A stretch of DNA of 64,000 nucleotides from Virgibacillus salarius. GTDB taxonomy: Bacteria; Bacillota; Bacilli; Bacillales; Amphibacillaceae. Made by a program: the position numbers and the translations under genes. How positions within the stretch are numbered: position 1 is the stretch's first letter; each line of letters opens with the position of its first letter. This document shows, one piece after another, positions 25,531-34,267 of the stretch. The notes under the pieces are model-generated. The model did no database searches. It was given only the letters and a program-made list of their open reading frames with translations, and had not been told where the DNA came from. The stretch is taken from the NCBI RefSeq assembly GCF_039521925.1, contig NZ_BAAACY010000063.1:10526-74525 (forward strand). The letters run 5' to 3'.

Positions 25531-26636
25531 TGCGGAGACACCTCCGATGATTGAATCGTATTTTCTTTTAGTAATTTGAAAAGCTGTTCACCGACAACGA
25601 TATCTTCCTGTAACTTTGTTTCTTCACTTTTGTTAAGCCAATGGACATGAAATGGGATATGCGCTTCGATACTAAAATTAAATGCATCAAAACCGTCAAA
25701 CAATTCCTCACCCACATTGTTTAGAATAAAGTGGATATTGGACCGATCATTCCCAATTCCAACTAAATCATGTTCCATGACATTATTAGCACTTGAAAAG
25801 CTAGTCTCGTTCGAAGACAAAACCCAGAATACTTCATCACTATTCTTAAGAGCAGTACGATTTCGTACATGAATGGAGCTATCAAGATCAACAATAATAT
25901 AATCATAATTTTGTGTATCTCTAATTGCCTGTATAAGCGTTTCAATATCTTCTTCTGTTGCTAATTGCATTTCTTCTGGAAGTACTGGAAATGAGAAGTA
26001 GTCTATGTTTGTTAAAGCATCTCTTGACTTTAACGATTCGATATTAGCAATAAGCTGATCTTTATCTTTTTTTAAATAATAAAACACCTCGGCGGAGGAT
26101 GGTTTATCCTGTTTGAAGTATAAATATGTACTATGTAATTCTTCCAGGCTAAGATAGAAGACGCGCTTCTCTTTAAAACTTAAATGCTTTGCTAAACAAA
26201 GGGATAAGATCGTCTTACCAACTCCACCATTTCCACTATAGAAGCTAATAACGCTATCCGTTTCTTTCCCATTCATTACCGAACCAAGCTTTCCGTTCAT
26301 TTCATAATACATGGCTAACACCTGTGACATAAGCTCATGAAAAGGCTGATACTTATATATAGATGCAATGGAATCATGTGTTTTACTTATCTGTTCTTCA
26401 GAAAGTGTGATTATTTTATCAAAAGTAACCGAGCTTTCATGATCAATAATCATATCTGTTAGTAATATGTGCTGCTTCTTGTTACGTGTACTCTCTTTAA
26501 ACGTATCTATTTCCGTGAAAATTTTGGAGGAAAATTTCTCTTTAAGATTTGAACTAATAAGAAAGTTCGAGAAATAATTAGCATAATCACTATCCTTTGT
26601 TAATAAAACCAGACTAATCTTATTCATTAGAATCAC
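25521..26636 (-). CDS. tadZ: TadZ/CpaE-like MinD-family ATPase
   Basis: A 371-aa protein: an atypical receiver-like N-terminal domain (about 1-120), then a ParA/MinD-type ATPase domain with deviant Walker A GNGGVGKT (135-142) and YIIVDLDSS as Walker B. TadZ/CpaE proteins place the pilus machine, often at the cell pole. It is the first gene of the Tad operon. Translation may start at the fourth codon (MNKISLVLLTK). Confidence 0.85.
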   Translation of the reverse strand: MILMNKISLVLLTKDSDYANYFSNFLISSNLKEKFSSKIFTEIDTFKESTRNKKQHILLTDMIIDHESSVTFDKIITLSEEQISKTHDSIASIYKYQPFHELMSQVLAMYYEMNGKLGSVMNGKETDSVISFYSGNGGVGKTILSLCLAKHLSFKEKRVFYLSLEELHSTYLYFKQDKPSSAEVFYYLKKDKDQLIANIESLKSRDALTNIDYFSFPVLPEEMQLATEEDIETLIQAIRDTQNYDYIIVDLDSSIHVRNRTALKNSDEVFWVLSSNETSFSSANNVMEHDLVGIGNDRSNIHFILNNVGEELFDGFDAFNFSIEAHIPFHVHWLNKSEETKLQEDIVVGEQLFKLLKENTIQSSEVSPQWQ

Positions 26637-27248
26637 CTTTACTTAATGATTTAATACCATTTTATTTATCCTCCCTAAATATTACTAAAAACCGATTATA
26701 AAAATAAGATGTAAACCATAAAATGGTTATTTTTACCTATTGTTATTCAGGAATTACTTTAAATTCGAAGTATTTTTTGTCGAAAGCTTTAATTTAAGAT
26801 ATTTTTCCGTACGTTACATAGATAAATTCTTAATAAAATACGCCTAATTAAACAATTATGGCTATTTTTCAAACATAATCTGAAAAAACTATCGTAATTT
26901 AAATATTCTTTATTATCCATATATTATAACTATGGAATTTTTTCCTATATATAAGTTTCTTTTTAACTAGGTAATTTTACTTAATAACTAATGATGACGA
27001 AGCAGAATTTCCGGATTGTAATCAAATTGTAATATTAAAACAGCCACTTTTCTTCATTTATAGACGGAACTATTCATCCATTTTTCTATCGTTTATAGTT
27101 CATATTTCATTCCTCTATCAAAAAGTCCTATCAATTTCGTGGTAAAAACAGGGAAAAAGTGGCATTATCAATTTTATTCATTATGGTACGATTAGTATAC
27201 TGTGGTAATCGTCCACGCAATAAGTTTAGAAAGGTAGGGAAAGCATGC
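26637..27248. other. AT-rich region between the divergent Tad operon and the TcaA-like gene
   Basis: About 600 bases without a gene. It must hold the promoters of both transcription units but no clear -35/-10 pair stands out in the A/T runs. A small inverted repeat (AACCAT / ATGGTT) is near 26713-26727. Confidence 0.4.
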
Positions 27249-28676
27249 ATGAAATGTAAAAATTGTGGCTATAAAACGAATCAGAATAAAAATTTTTGTC
27301 CAGAATGTGGCAATCCATTGTCAGAACCAACGAAGAAAGTTGGGAAGAATAAAACAAATAGCAAAAAATTACTTGCCATCATATGCTCCACCATCATCCT
27401 GATTGCTGCTATTATTTCATTTTTCTTAGTTGGAAACAGTAAATTCACACCAGAGAAAGTTATTCAAGCTTTTGAAACAGCAGTCAACGAGAAAGATGTC
27501 GACGCTTTAAAAGGCATTCTTCATCCCGTAAATGACTCATTCAATGTAACAGAGGAGAATGCTTCACAGTTTTTGGAATATCTAGCAAACCACCCTAAAA
27601 AACACGAAACGCTAATTAATCGTTTAAACGAGCAAGTTGAAACGGTATCATCAGGCACCATGGCCAAAGCTTCTTTAAATAATACATATGCTACTGTTAA
27701 TATAGTAAAAGATGGTAAAAAGTGGATGTTCTTCGATGATTATAAAATCATGGTTTCTCCGATGCATCTCGACCTATATATGGATACGGAAGGTATTGAC
27801 CTGTATGTTGACGATGAGAAAGTAGGGACATCTTCTGGAGAAGGCTATCATAAAGAATTTGGACCATACATGCCTGGTATGCATAAGGTAACTGCTACCT
27901 TCGAGAATTCTTATATATCATCAAGTATTGATGAGGAAGTGGAATTGTTTAACTCCAATGATTCGACACTCATTCATACATTAGAGCTTGATGCAACTGA
28001 AGTGGAAGTTTCCTCCATCTATGATGATTCTACCCTCTATATTAATGGAGAAAAAACAGATATTACCGTCGGTTCAGACAAGACGTCAATTGGTATGTTC
28101 CCAACAAATGAATCAGTTTCCTTATACGCTGAAAAAGAATTTCCATGGGGAACTGCAAAAAGTGAAGAGCATTATATCAATGGAGATTATGTTCAGTTCG
28201 ACACTATCTATCCATTATCAGAACAGAATGAAGAAGCATTATTCAAACAGTTAAATGATACATTGATTCAATATCGACAAGCGTTATCTAAAAAAGATGC
28301 ATCCCTATTAAAAACTGGAGCTACGAAGAAGCTTAAAGAGCAATTAGCCGATAGAATAAAAGAAATAAAGGCCAAGGAACCAAAGTATACAGGCGAATTA
28401 TTAAAAGCAGTATACAATAAAAAGTCACTGCTACACACCGAATATGATAAACAATTAAACCAATATATATTTCAAATAAACGCTGTGCTCACCTATCACG
28501 AACCTAATGGTGATTTAGGCTGGTTATCCAGAGATGAAGATAAGAAAAACTATACTAGAACGAGAAAGCTAACTGTCATTTATGATGAAAAAGAAAAAAA
28601 ATGGCTACTTGATAAGGATGAATTATTTTACCACTCCATCATGGATGATGAAGCAATTGAGTTCCAATTCAATTAA
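27249..28676 (+). CDS. Zinc-ribbon membrane protein of the TcaA/YvbJ type
   Basis: A 475-aa single-pass membrane protein. An N-terminal CKNCGYKTNQNKNFCPECG zinc ribbon (residues 3-21) is followed by a basic linker, one helix (about 40-61) and a long extracellular part. That part has repeated beta domains and an NTF2-like C-terminus (LNDTLIQYRQALSKKDASLL). This is the layout of S. aureus TcaA, linked to teicoplanin sensitivity, and of B. subtilis YvbJ. The start at 27249 is chosen because it places the ribbon at the N-terminus and follows AGGTAGGGA. Monocistronic. A cell-envelope sensor or structural role is inferred. Confidence 0.8.
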   Translation: MKCKNCGYKTNQNKNFCPECGNPLSEPTKKVGKNKTNSKKLLAIICSTIILIAAIISFFLVGNSKFTPEKVIQAFETAVNEKDVDALKGILHPVNDSFNVTEENASQFLEYLANHPKKHETLINRLNEQVETVSSGTMAKASLNNTYATVNIVKDGKKWMFFDDYKIMVSPMHLDLYMDTEGIDLYVDDEKVGTSSGEGYHKEFGPYMPGMHKVTATFENSYISSSIDEEVELFNSNDSTLIHTLELDATEVEVSSIYDDSTLYINGEKTDITVGSDKTSIGMFPTNESVSLYAEKEFPWGTAKSEEHYINGDYVQFDTIYPLSEQNEEALFKQLNDTLIQYRQALSKKDASLLKTGATKKLKEQLADRIKEIKAKEPKYTGELLKAVYNKKSLLHTEYDKQLNQYIFQINAVLTYHEPNGDLGWLSRDEDKKNYTRTRKLTVIYDEKEKKWLLDKDELFYHSIMDDEAIEFQFN

Positions 28677-29102
28677 TTCATTCGCTTGACCTAATGAGAA
28701 AATCTTAGTGTATGCTAAGGACACAACAAAACTCCTAAGGAGTCAATGGCCTTCTGTAGCAATTAGAAAAAAATGTCTTTCACCTAGCTTTCCTAGTTAG
28801 GTGAAGGATATTGTTCTGTTCTTACAAGCCAAGGTTGTGATGTGCACTGTACTCTATTTTTACTTTTTTCATTAATTCCATTGCCTACTTCCTCAACATT
28901 CTAAAGCGACCTCGCTTACTTTTCTCACGATAGCTTAAATATCTAGAATAGGTTTTATCTAGCAGCAACATATTAATGTTGCTATTTACTTACTTTTTTA
29001 AACCTTGTATAATCGAATTAATTTCAACGCAAGAAGGGACTGAATGATGCGCAGCTATCAATATTTATAGCCCATAGTATAAATAAATTGGAGGGGTAAG
29101 TA
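28677..29102. other. Intergenic region with a hairpin
   Basis: No gene seen. TTCACCTA / TAGGTGAA arms (28779-28805) form a stem. On the minus strand it is followed by a T-rich tract, on the plus strand not, so termination direction is unclear. The right edge carries the GGAGGGG ribosome site of the GNAT gene. Confidence 0.4.
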
Positions 29103-29639
29103 TTGATTACCAACTTAATCACGGATAGACTATGTTTACGAAAAATGGAAACAAATGATGCAGCTAGTTTATTCAACATTTGGTCCGATCCTGAAGTGAC
29201 TAAATTCATGAATATAACTAGTTTTACTGATGAAAGCCAAGCACAAGATATGATTCATTTTCTAAATAAGCTGTATGAGGATAATAAAGCTATTCGCTAT
29301 ACAATTATTGAATTAGCAACAAATCAAATTATTGGCTCATGTGGTTTTAATTCGTTAGATCAGGAAAATGAAAAGGCGGAGATTGGCTACGAATTAGCAA
29401 AGGAATCTTGGGGGAAGGGCTACGCCACAGAGGCAATCTCTAAATTGCTTACGGTTGGATTTGATTCGTTTAATCTTAATCGTATCGAAGCTAAGATTGA
29501 ACCTGATAATCATAATTCTATTAAACTAGTTGAAAAGCTTCGCTTTACGTTAGAGGGCACCCTTAGACAATATGAAAAGTATGATGAAAGGTACATCGAC
29601 CTTCATTTATACTCTAAACTAAAATCAGATTCCATGTAA
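29103..29639 (+). CDS. GNAT-family N-acetyltransferase (RimJ/RimL-like)
   Basis: A 178-aa acetyltransferase: TDRLCLRKMETNDAASLF at the N-terminus, IGSCGFNSLD, the acetyl-CoA loop SWGKGYATEAI, and NRIEAKIEPDNHNSIKLVEKLRF. These are typical of the RimJ/RimL group that acetylates ribosomal proteins or small amines. The TTG start follows GGAGGGG by 6 bases. Substrate unknown. Confidence 0.85.
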   Translation: MITNLITDRLCLRKMETNDAASLFNIWSDPEVTKFMNITSFTDESQAQDMIHFLNKLYEDNKAIRYTIIELATNQIIGSCGFNSLDQENEKAEIGYELAKESWGKGYATEAISKLLTVGFDSFNLNRIEAKIEPDNHNSIKLVEKLRFTLEGTLRQYEKYDERYIDLHLYSKLKSDSM

Positions 29640-29644
29640 AACCA

Positions 29645-29770
29645 ATAGGGCTGTCCTAGAAGGTCATCTAGCTACTGAAACTGAACTATACACTCCTTGC
29701 TGGAGAAAAGGTAGATCCTGCTTTGAGCGTTTTTCTTAGGAGGAAGCTTCACCTCTACCCGCGGAATCGT
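29645..29770. repeat. Remnant of a Bacillaceae dispersed repeat
   Basis: GGCTGTCCTAGAAGGTCATC and TAGGAGGAAGCTTCACCTCT are words I associate with intergenic repeats in Bacillaceae. No coding frame is present. It abuts repeat A copy 3. Confidence 0.4.
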
Positions 29771-29783
29771 AATACAGCATAAA

Positions 29784-29962
29784 GTAAATCTTCAGGCAGT
29801 GGGGTTTTGTTTATCCCCCACCGCTTGTTCGTACCACAAGAGTATGACCTAAAGGCCTTTGAACCAATCGGACATTACTGGCAGGCGATCCCCCACTTAT
29901 CCATATTGGTTTCACTTTATTGCTTGAGGTGAGGGCTTACTGCCTGTTATATGCGGGATAAA
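29784..29962 (+). repeat. Repeat A, copy 3 (full length, flanked by ATAAAG)
   Basis: Complete copy: first hairpin GGCAGTGGGG / CCCCACCGC, core GTACCACAAGAGTATGACC, TAAAGGCCTTTGAACCAATCGGACATT, and second hairpin ACTGGCAG...CCCCCACTT / AGGTGAGGGCTTACTGCC. ATAAAG occurs on both sides (29779-29784 and 29958-29963). Confidence 0.92.
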
Positions 29963-30059
29963 GATATTTCTTAGACAAGCACTGTCATCTCTCCTGCAAA
30001 CCTGCTACATAAAAGTTTACCTTCTATTATATTAAAAGAATTCTAAATGAGGGAATCGA

Positions 30060-30665
30060 ATGAAAATAAGAAACAACTTGCCAAAAAGCAACCCACAATT
30101 ACACATAGATTTAATAAAAAAAGGATGGGTTCCAATGAGAGAACCTAAACATTTATGCCATGCTATTTTGTTATCTATTCCGTTGATGATGGTAGCTGCA
30201 ATTCTCTCTATTGGGGTCATACATATCTTTTCCACTATATCCTTTCATGAGTTTGGACTGACAGCAGACAAAATCTCACTAACTATTAACGTTCCTATTA
30301 TTTTTATGCTAATCCTACTTTTAATACTTCACGAAATCTTTCATTTGATATTCATACCACATTTTATTACATCAGATAAAACATATCTAGGTTTAACGTT
30401 ATTCGGGGGGTTTGTAATAACAGAGGAAGAGATTGTAAAATCAAGATATATCCTAATCACCATTGCTCCGTTCATCACTATTTCCATAATTGCGCCACTG
30501 CTATTAGGTATGCTAGGACTCCTAACACCAGCATTAAAATTTCTGATAATCCTAAATGCAATGGCATCGTCCGTCGACATTCTTAATCTTTTACTCATAC
30601 TTAAACAAGTACCGAAAAATGCAATTTTAACAAGTAATGGACCATACACATATTGGAGAATATAG
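30060..30665 (+). CDS. DUF3267-type membrane protein with HExxH motif
   Basis: A 201-aa protein with four or five membrane helices. It has a metallopeptidase-like HEIFH motif in the second helix (LLLILHEIFHLIFIP) and a conserved Asp further on (SVDILNLL). This is the pattern of DUF3267, a putative zincin-like membrane family. It has an AATGAGGGAATCG ribosome site. Possibly a site-2-type protease; no substrate known. A repeat A copy begins 15 bases after its stop. Confidence 0.75.
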   Translation: MKIRNNLPKSNPQLHIDLIKKGWVPMREPKHLCHAILLSIPLMMVAAILSIGVIHIFSTISFHEFGLTADKISLTINVPIIFMLILLLILHEIFHLIFIPHFITSDKTYLGLTLFGGFVITEEEIVKSRYILITIAPFITISIIAPLLLGMLGLLTPALKFLIILNAMASSVDILNLLLILKQVPKNAILTSNGPYTYWRI

Positions 30666-30679
30666 AGGTGAACGAAGAA

Positions 30680-30867
30680 ATAAAGTAAAACTTCAATCCG
30701 TGGGGGTTTTGTTTATAACCCACTGATTGTTCGTACAACAAGGGTATGACCTAAAGGCCTTTGAACCAATCGGACACTTACTGGCAGTTGATCCCCCCTC
30801 TTATCTATATTGATTTCACTTTATTGCTGGAAGTGGGGTCTTACCGCCAGTTATATGTGAGACAAAG
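30680..30867 (+). repeat. Repeat A, copy 4 (full length)
   Basis: Left ATAAAG (30680-30685), then TAAAACTTCAATCCGTGGGG, core GTACAACAAGGGTATGACC, second hairpin GGCAGTTGATCCCCCC...AAGTGGGGTCTTACCGCC. The right flank is ACAAAG (30862-30867), a one-base variant of the left flank. Confidence 0.92.
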
Positions 30868-31232
30868 TAGAAGCCTCCATGCTAATGGTAAATTTCAACC
30901 ATCCATTCTTTTTTGCAAAAAATGATTAATATATCCCAAACACAATCTCAGCTTTTTACGTAAGCTAATGTACAAGATTATTTATTCCACATTTTATTAT
31001 TTCCTTCCCTTTCATCCTCCTTTTTAATGGAGTTTTTTTATTTATGTTTTACAAGCTGGTGATCTTAGGAAGATGTTGACCCTCAATATCATTGTTACCA
31101 TCACGATGAAAAAAGTATTCCAAAATGAAAAAAGACACCCCCTCCAACCAAGGAAAGGGCACTATATTCAATGCACATCAATCATATAAATCCGCAACCA
31201 ACTTTCATTTGTTTTATCTATCCAAGTACCTT

Positions 31233-31634
31233 CTATCTAACATCAAAGCTTATGGTACCACTAGATGTTACCACACCAGTAACTACATCTCCATAATAGG
31301 TTCCGGGTAACATATCAGTAAAAGTTCTAGTTAGTAGTGGCTGCCTTAATGGACCAAAACCAGTACAGTTTCCCGATGAAGCATTACATAAACGCACCAA
31401 TGGTTCTCCATAAAAATTCAAATTCCTTACAGTTACCGTAACGTCTGCACCACCAGAGGGTACTACTACTTTTCCGTCCCACTTACCATCTTTTGTTTTA
31501 AACTTGTATGGTCCGAATGTTTTCAAGAGAGTTACATCGTCCTTAGTAATAGCTTCAGAGGCATGTGACGTGTTTCCAAAAGCCACAACGGATATAACAG
31601 TTACTAACAGCAGGGAAAATAAAATTTTATACAT
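31233..31634 (-). CDS. Small secreted protein of unknown function
   Basis: A 133-aa protein with a signal peptide (MYKILFSLLLVTVISVVAFGNTSHASEA, cleavage after HAS) and a ~105-aa beta-rich mature part. The mature part contains two Cys (RLCNASSGNCTG) that may pair. The start at 31634 has a perfect AAGGAGGT 7 bases before it, so the longer frame is rejected. I do not recognise the family. It stands alone. Confidence 0.65.
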   Translation of the reverse strand: MYKILFSLLLVTVISVVAFGNTSHASEAITKDDVTLLKTFGPYKFKTKDGKWDGKVVVPSGGADVTVTVRNLNFYGEPLVRLCNASSGNCTGFGPLRQPLLTRTFTDMLPGTYYGDVVTGVVTSSGTISFDVR

Positions 31635-32146
31635 CTTGTTACCTCCTTTTTCAATATACATACTACTTCTATACATATCCTTATTTCCCTGCAATTTTTT
31701 GTTAATTTTACAGCAATTTAACTTTTTTAAAAAAGCATCCTATTACAAGAAAAAACAGCTACATAGCGTTGATTTCTTCCATCCCCCTCCTACTCTTAGA
31801 GCATATTGTAAACTGATCGATATTTAGTAATACAGATTATATTAAGTGTATATTTCAGAATAAAAATCTACTCTACAAATAGGTTATTCGTTGAAGAACG
31901 TTAAATCACACTTACTTACTATACGAAGCAAACATAATTAGAATGAGTTAATACCAAACCAATAGAATATTTGCGATATAACAAGATTAGGTATCTAGGT
32001 ATCCGTACAGCTTCAAACACTACACCATTTTAATTTTCTACCATCAAATGATAAAGTATAAATCTATTTTATTTAGAGGGTGTACATTTATTTAATTTTG
32101 TTATATATTGCAATAATAAATGACATTATATAAGGGTGAGTGAGTA
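31635..32146. other. Intergenic region upstream of the cat leader
   Basis: About 500 AT-rich bases. It must contain the divergent promoters of the secreted-protein gene and of cat. A TATATAAG box just before 32134 may be the -10 of cat. No coding remnant is recognisable. Confidence 0.4.
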
Positions 32147-32202
32147 ATGAAGCGAACCGTGAAGATTGCCTCTTAAATTTATTCAAAAAAATTTAGGAGG
32201 CA
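32147..32202 (+). promoter_or_regulatory. cat translational-attenuation leader: 9-codon leader peptide and SD-sequestering hairpin
   Basis: AAGGGTGAGTGA precedes an ATG at 32147 that opens the leader peptide MKRTVKIAS, stopping at 32176. The leader's last codons form the left arm (32167-32180, TGCCTCTTAAATTT) of a 14-bp hairpin. Its right arm (32189-32202, AAATTTAGGAGGCA) contains the AGGAGG site of the cat gene. Inducible cat genes of Gram-positives are known to use this design: a drug-stalled ribosome on the leader opens the hairpin. The leader differs from those I know for cat-86 and pC194. Confidence 0.85.
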
Positions 32203-32210
32203 TATAAACT

Positions 32211-32861
32211 ATGACATTTAATTTAATTGATATAAATACTTGGGAAAGAAAACCTTATTTTGAACATTTTTTAAATCATACTAGATGTACGTTCAGCATG
32301 ACTGCAAATATAGATATTACAAGGTTATTAGCAAAAACTCGTGAAATGAATATTAAGTTTTATCCTGTTTTTATCTATATGGTTACTAAGGTCGTTAATT
32401 GTCAAGTTGAATTTAGAACGTGTTTGGATGAAGAAGGAAGACTGGGATTTTGGGATCAGATGATACCAAGCTATACTATTTTTCATAACGAGAATAAGAC
32501 GTTTTCTACTATATGGACAGCATACGAAGTAAACTTCTATTCCTTTTATAAAAACTATCAACAGGATATGAAGCTTTATGGCAATGTAAAAGAGATAAGC
32601 GCAAAAAAACAAACGCCTAAAAACGCAATTCCTATTTCATGCATCCCCTGGACTAGTTTTACAGGTTTTAACTTAAATATCTTTAATGATGGTACATTCT
32701 TACTACCAATCATTACAGGAGGTAAGTATTTTAATCAGGGAGATAAATTATTTTTACCTATTTCAATACAAGTCCATCATGCTGTTTGCGATGGCTATCA
32801 CGCTAGTCAATTCTTTGACAAATTACAGCGATTAGCTGACGAGTGTGAAGAGTGGCTATAA
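32211..32861 (+). CDS. catA: Chloramphenicol acetyltransferase, type A
   Basis: A 216-aa enzyme that transfers acetyl from acetyl-CoA to the 3-hydroxyl of chloramphenicol. The active-site block is QVHHAVCDGYH (H190 as catalytic base, D194 structural). The N-terminal F..IDI..W.RK..F.HF and SCIPWTSFTGFNLN segments and length match trimeric class A CATs. Control is by the upstream leader hairpin. No mobile element gene flanks it directly; a repeat A copy and other repeats lie downstream. Chromosomal Bacilli often carry such genes natively. Confidence 0.93.
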   Translation: MTFNLIDINTWERKPYFEHFLNHTRCTFSMTANIDITRLLAKTREMNIKFYPVFIYMVTKVVNCQVEFRTCLDEEGRLGFWDQMIPSYTIFHNENKTFSTIWTAYEVNFYSFYKNYQQDMKLYGNVKEISAKKQTPKNAIPISCIPWTSFTGFNLNIFNDGTFLLPIITGGKYFNQGDKLFLPISIQVHHAVCDGYHASQFFDKLQRLADECEEWL

Positions 32862-32881
32862 CTCACTATATTTTTCGTAAT

Positions 32882-32906
32882 GGGCTGGCGATTAGCAGCC
32901 CTTTTC
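32882..32906 (+). terminator. Terminator of the cat gene
   Basis: GGGCTG / CAGCCC stem with an 8-base loop, followed by TTTT. It starts 20 bases after the stop codon. Confidence 0.75.
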
Positions 32907-33093
32907 TTATACAGGACTTAGATTATTTCTAAAAAGAAGCAAAGTTTCAAAACATACACACAGATTATAGAAATGATGAATTTGCGTATTGATTATCACA
33001 GCTTCCTATTTTAAAAAGGAAATCTTGTAAGAGCATAATAATACTTATAGAATTAACCTATGCATGACTAGCTATATGGAGAGAAAGAATATG

Positions 33094-33254
33094 ATAAAGT
33101 AAAACTTCAATCCGTGGAGGTTTGGTTAGTACCACAAGGGTATGACCTAAAAGTCCCTAGAACTAATCGAACATTTACTGGCAGTCGATCCCACCCCTAT
33201 CCCTATTGGTTACTTGACGTGGGAGTATTACTGCCAGTTATATATGGGATAAAA
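33094..33254 (+). repeat. Repeat A, copy 5 (first hairpin shortened)
   Basis: Left ATAAAG (33094-33099), TAAAACTTCAATCCGTGG, a deletion of the first hairpin's right arm, then GTACCACAAGGGTATGACC and a second hairpin ending ACTGCCAGTTATATATGGG plus ATAAAA. Confidence 0.88.
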
Positions 33255-33266
33255 AGGGTATTATTT

Positions 33267-33560
33267 AGAAAAACTGAGCAAAATTCGCTCAGTCCTTATC
33301 ACTAAATGCTCAGATTTACGCTTCCTCTAGTAGCTATTATGGAATAATAGCTACTGCTTGACCACCACTCCGGCTGCCCACTTCCCTTTCCGTGGGGTTT
33401 GTCCTTCAGCTAACTTTTTTAGCAAAACCCGCTCAAAAAAGTGGATCTTCAGGTCAAACATTTCCCACAGGAGTTGAAGTGGCCGGCCTTCGCTATTATC
33501 AGGCTCTACAACGCTAGCATGAAGTAACACAGCTGCTTTTATACTCACGGATAGCGATTT
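33267..33560. repeat. Repeat B, copy 1
   Basis: It shares about 150 bases with the end of the window (63852-64000). Shared parts are a hairpin ACTGAGC / GCTCAGT, an AGTAGCTATTAT / ATAATAGCTACT palindrome, then CGGCTGCCCACTTCCC and AGCAAAACCCGCTC. The minus strand has a 65-codon frame (33548-33351, ...LAEGQTPRKGKWAAG). I recall similar small 'hypothetical proteins' in Bacillaceae. It is a dispersed repeat rather than a gene. Confidence 0.75.
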
Positions 33561-33627
33561 TCACTTTACCTATTGTAAAAAAAAGTCAACCTATTACTTA
33601 TGACAAGAATTGTTGCACCTTCTCATA

Positions 33628-33752
33628 GCGGAGACGAATTACGTAGACTCCTGCGGGATTAGCACGAGCCGAAAATCCACTTTGCAACGTGTTCTTCTTT
33701 GCAAAGTTAGTTGAGGCCGTGCCCGCCGAAAGCGAAGTAATTCGTCGGAGCA
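33628..33752. repeat. Repeat C: Bacillaceae-type palindromic element
   Basis: GACGAATTAC (33633-33642) and GTAATTCGTC (33737-33746) form terminal inverted arms around CTCCTGCGGGATTAGCACGA and a CTTTGCAA palindrome. I recall elements with the core 'ACTCCTGCGGGA.AGCACGAG' as common between Bacillaceae genes. No coding frame. Confidence 0.7.
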
Positions 33753-33861
33753 TTGCCAATATACATCAAACATTTCAAAATAACTACTTGGCTTAACGCA
33801 GTCATTGCACTAATTTTATACTTTCTTAACTTTTAAAAAAGGTATTGGGAGGAAGAAATTT

Positions 33862-34212
33862 GTGAAATTAGTGCCAATATATAGAATACATACTTATGTG
33901 GTTCCAGAATCTTTGGATAGAGTATTAGAAGGTGTGTTACATGTTGATGATTTAATTTATGGAAACTATAAAAACGTAGCTTGGCATTCAAATGATGGTA
34001 TAGAGCAATTTGTCCCTTCAAAAAATTCTATGCCAACAGAGGGAGATATAGGAGAAAGGAAGCAAGTAACGTCGTTTAAGTTAGAATTTTCTATTCCTAG
34101 AGATAAGCATTTATTATTAAAAGTAATTGAAGAAGGCATTTACCCTAATCATCCTTGGGATGAACCAGTCGTGCAAGTAACCGAAGCATTTGAAACAAGA
34201 AAGCATGGATAA
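33862..34212 (+). CDS. Small NIF3-like (CutA/PII-fold) protein
   Basis: A 116-aa soluble protein. Its C-terminal YPNHPWDEPVVQVTEA strongly resembles the 'YP..HPYEEP...' motif in the middle domain of NIF3/YqfO proteins, a PII/CutA-like ferredoxin fold. The flanking dinuclear metal domains are absent, so this is a free-standing version. The GTG start follows GGGAGGAAG. Translation of the MBL gene begins 55 bases downstream, possibly in one transcript. Function unknown. Confidence 0.6.
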   Translation: MKLVPIYRIHTYVVPESLDRVLEGVLHVDDLIYGNYKNVAWHSNDGIEQFVPSKNSMPTEGDIGERKQVTSFKLEFSIPRDKHLLLKVIEEGIYPNHPWDEPVVQVTEAFETRKHG

Positions 34213-34267
34213 ATCGTTTGGTAACATAATCATTCACTAGATTTTTAAGACAAACGGAGGTAGAAAG

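Noticed and set aside
32147..32861. cat as part of a recently acquired resistance transposon
   Set aside because: No transposase, resolvase or inverted repeats flank it; base composition matches the neighbours.
33351..33548. 65-codon minus-strand ORF ending in PRKGKWAAG...
   Set aside because: Lies wholly in repeat B; similar products are known to me only as repeat translations, and no ribosome site is present.
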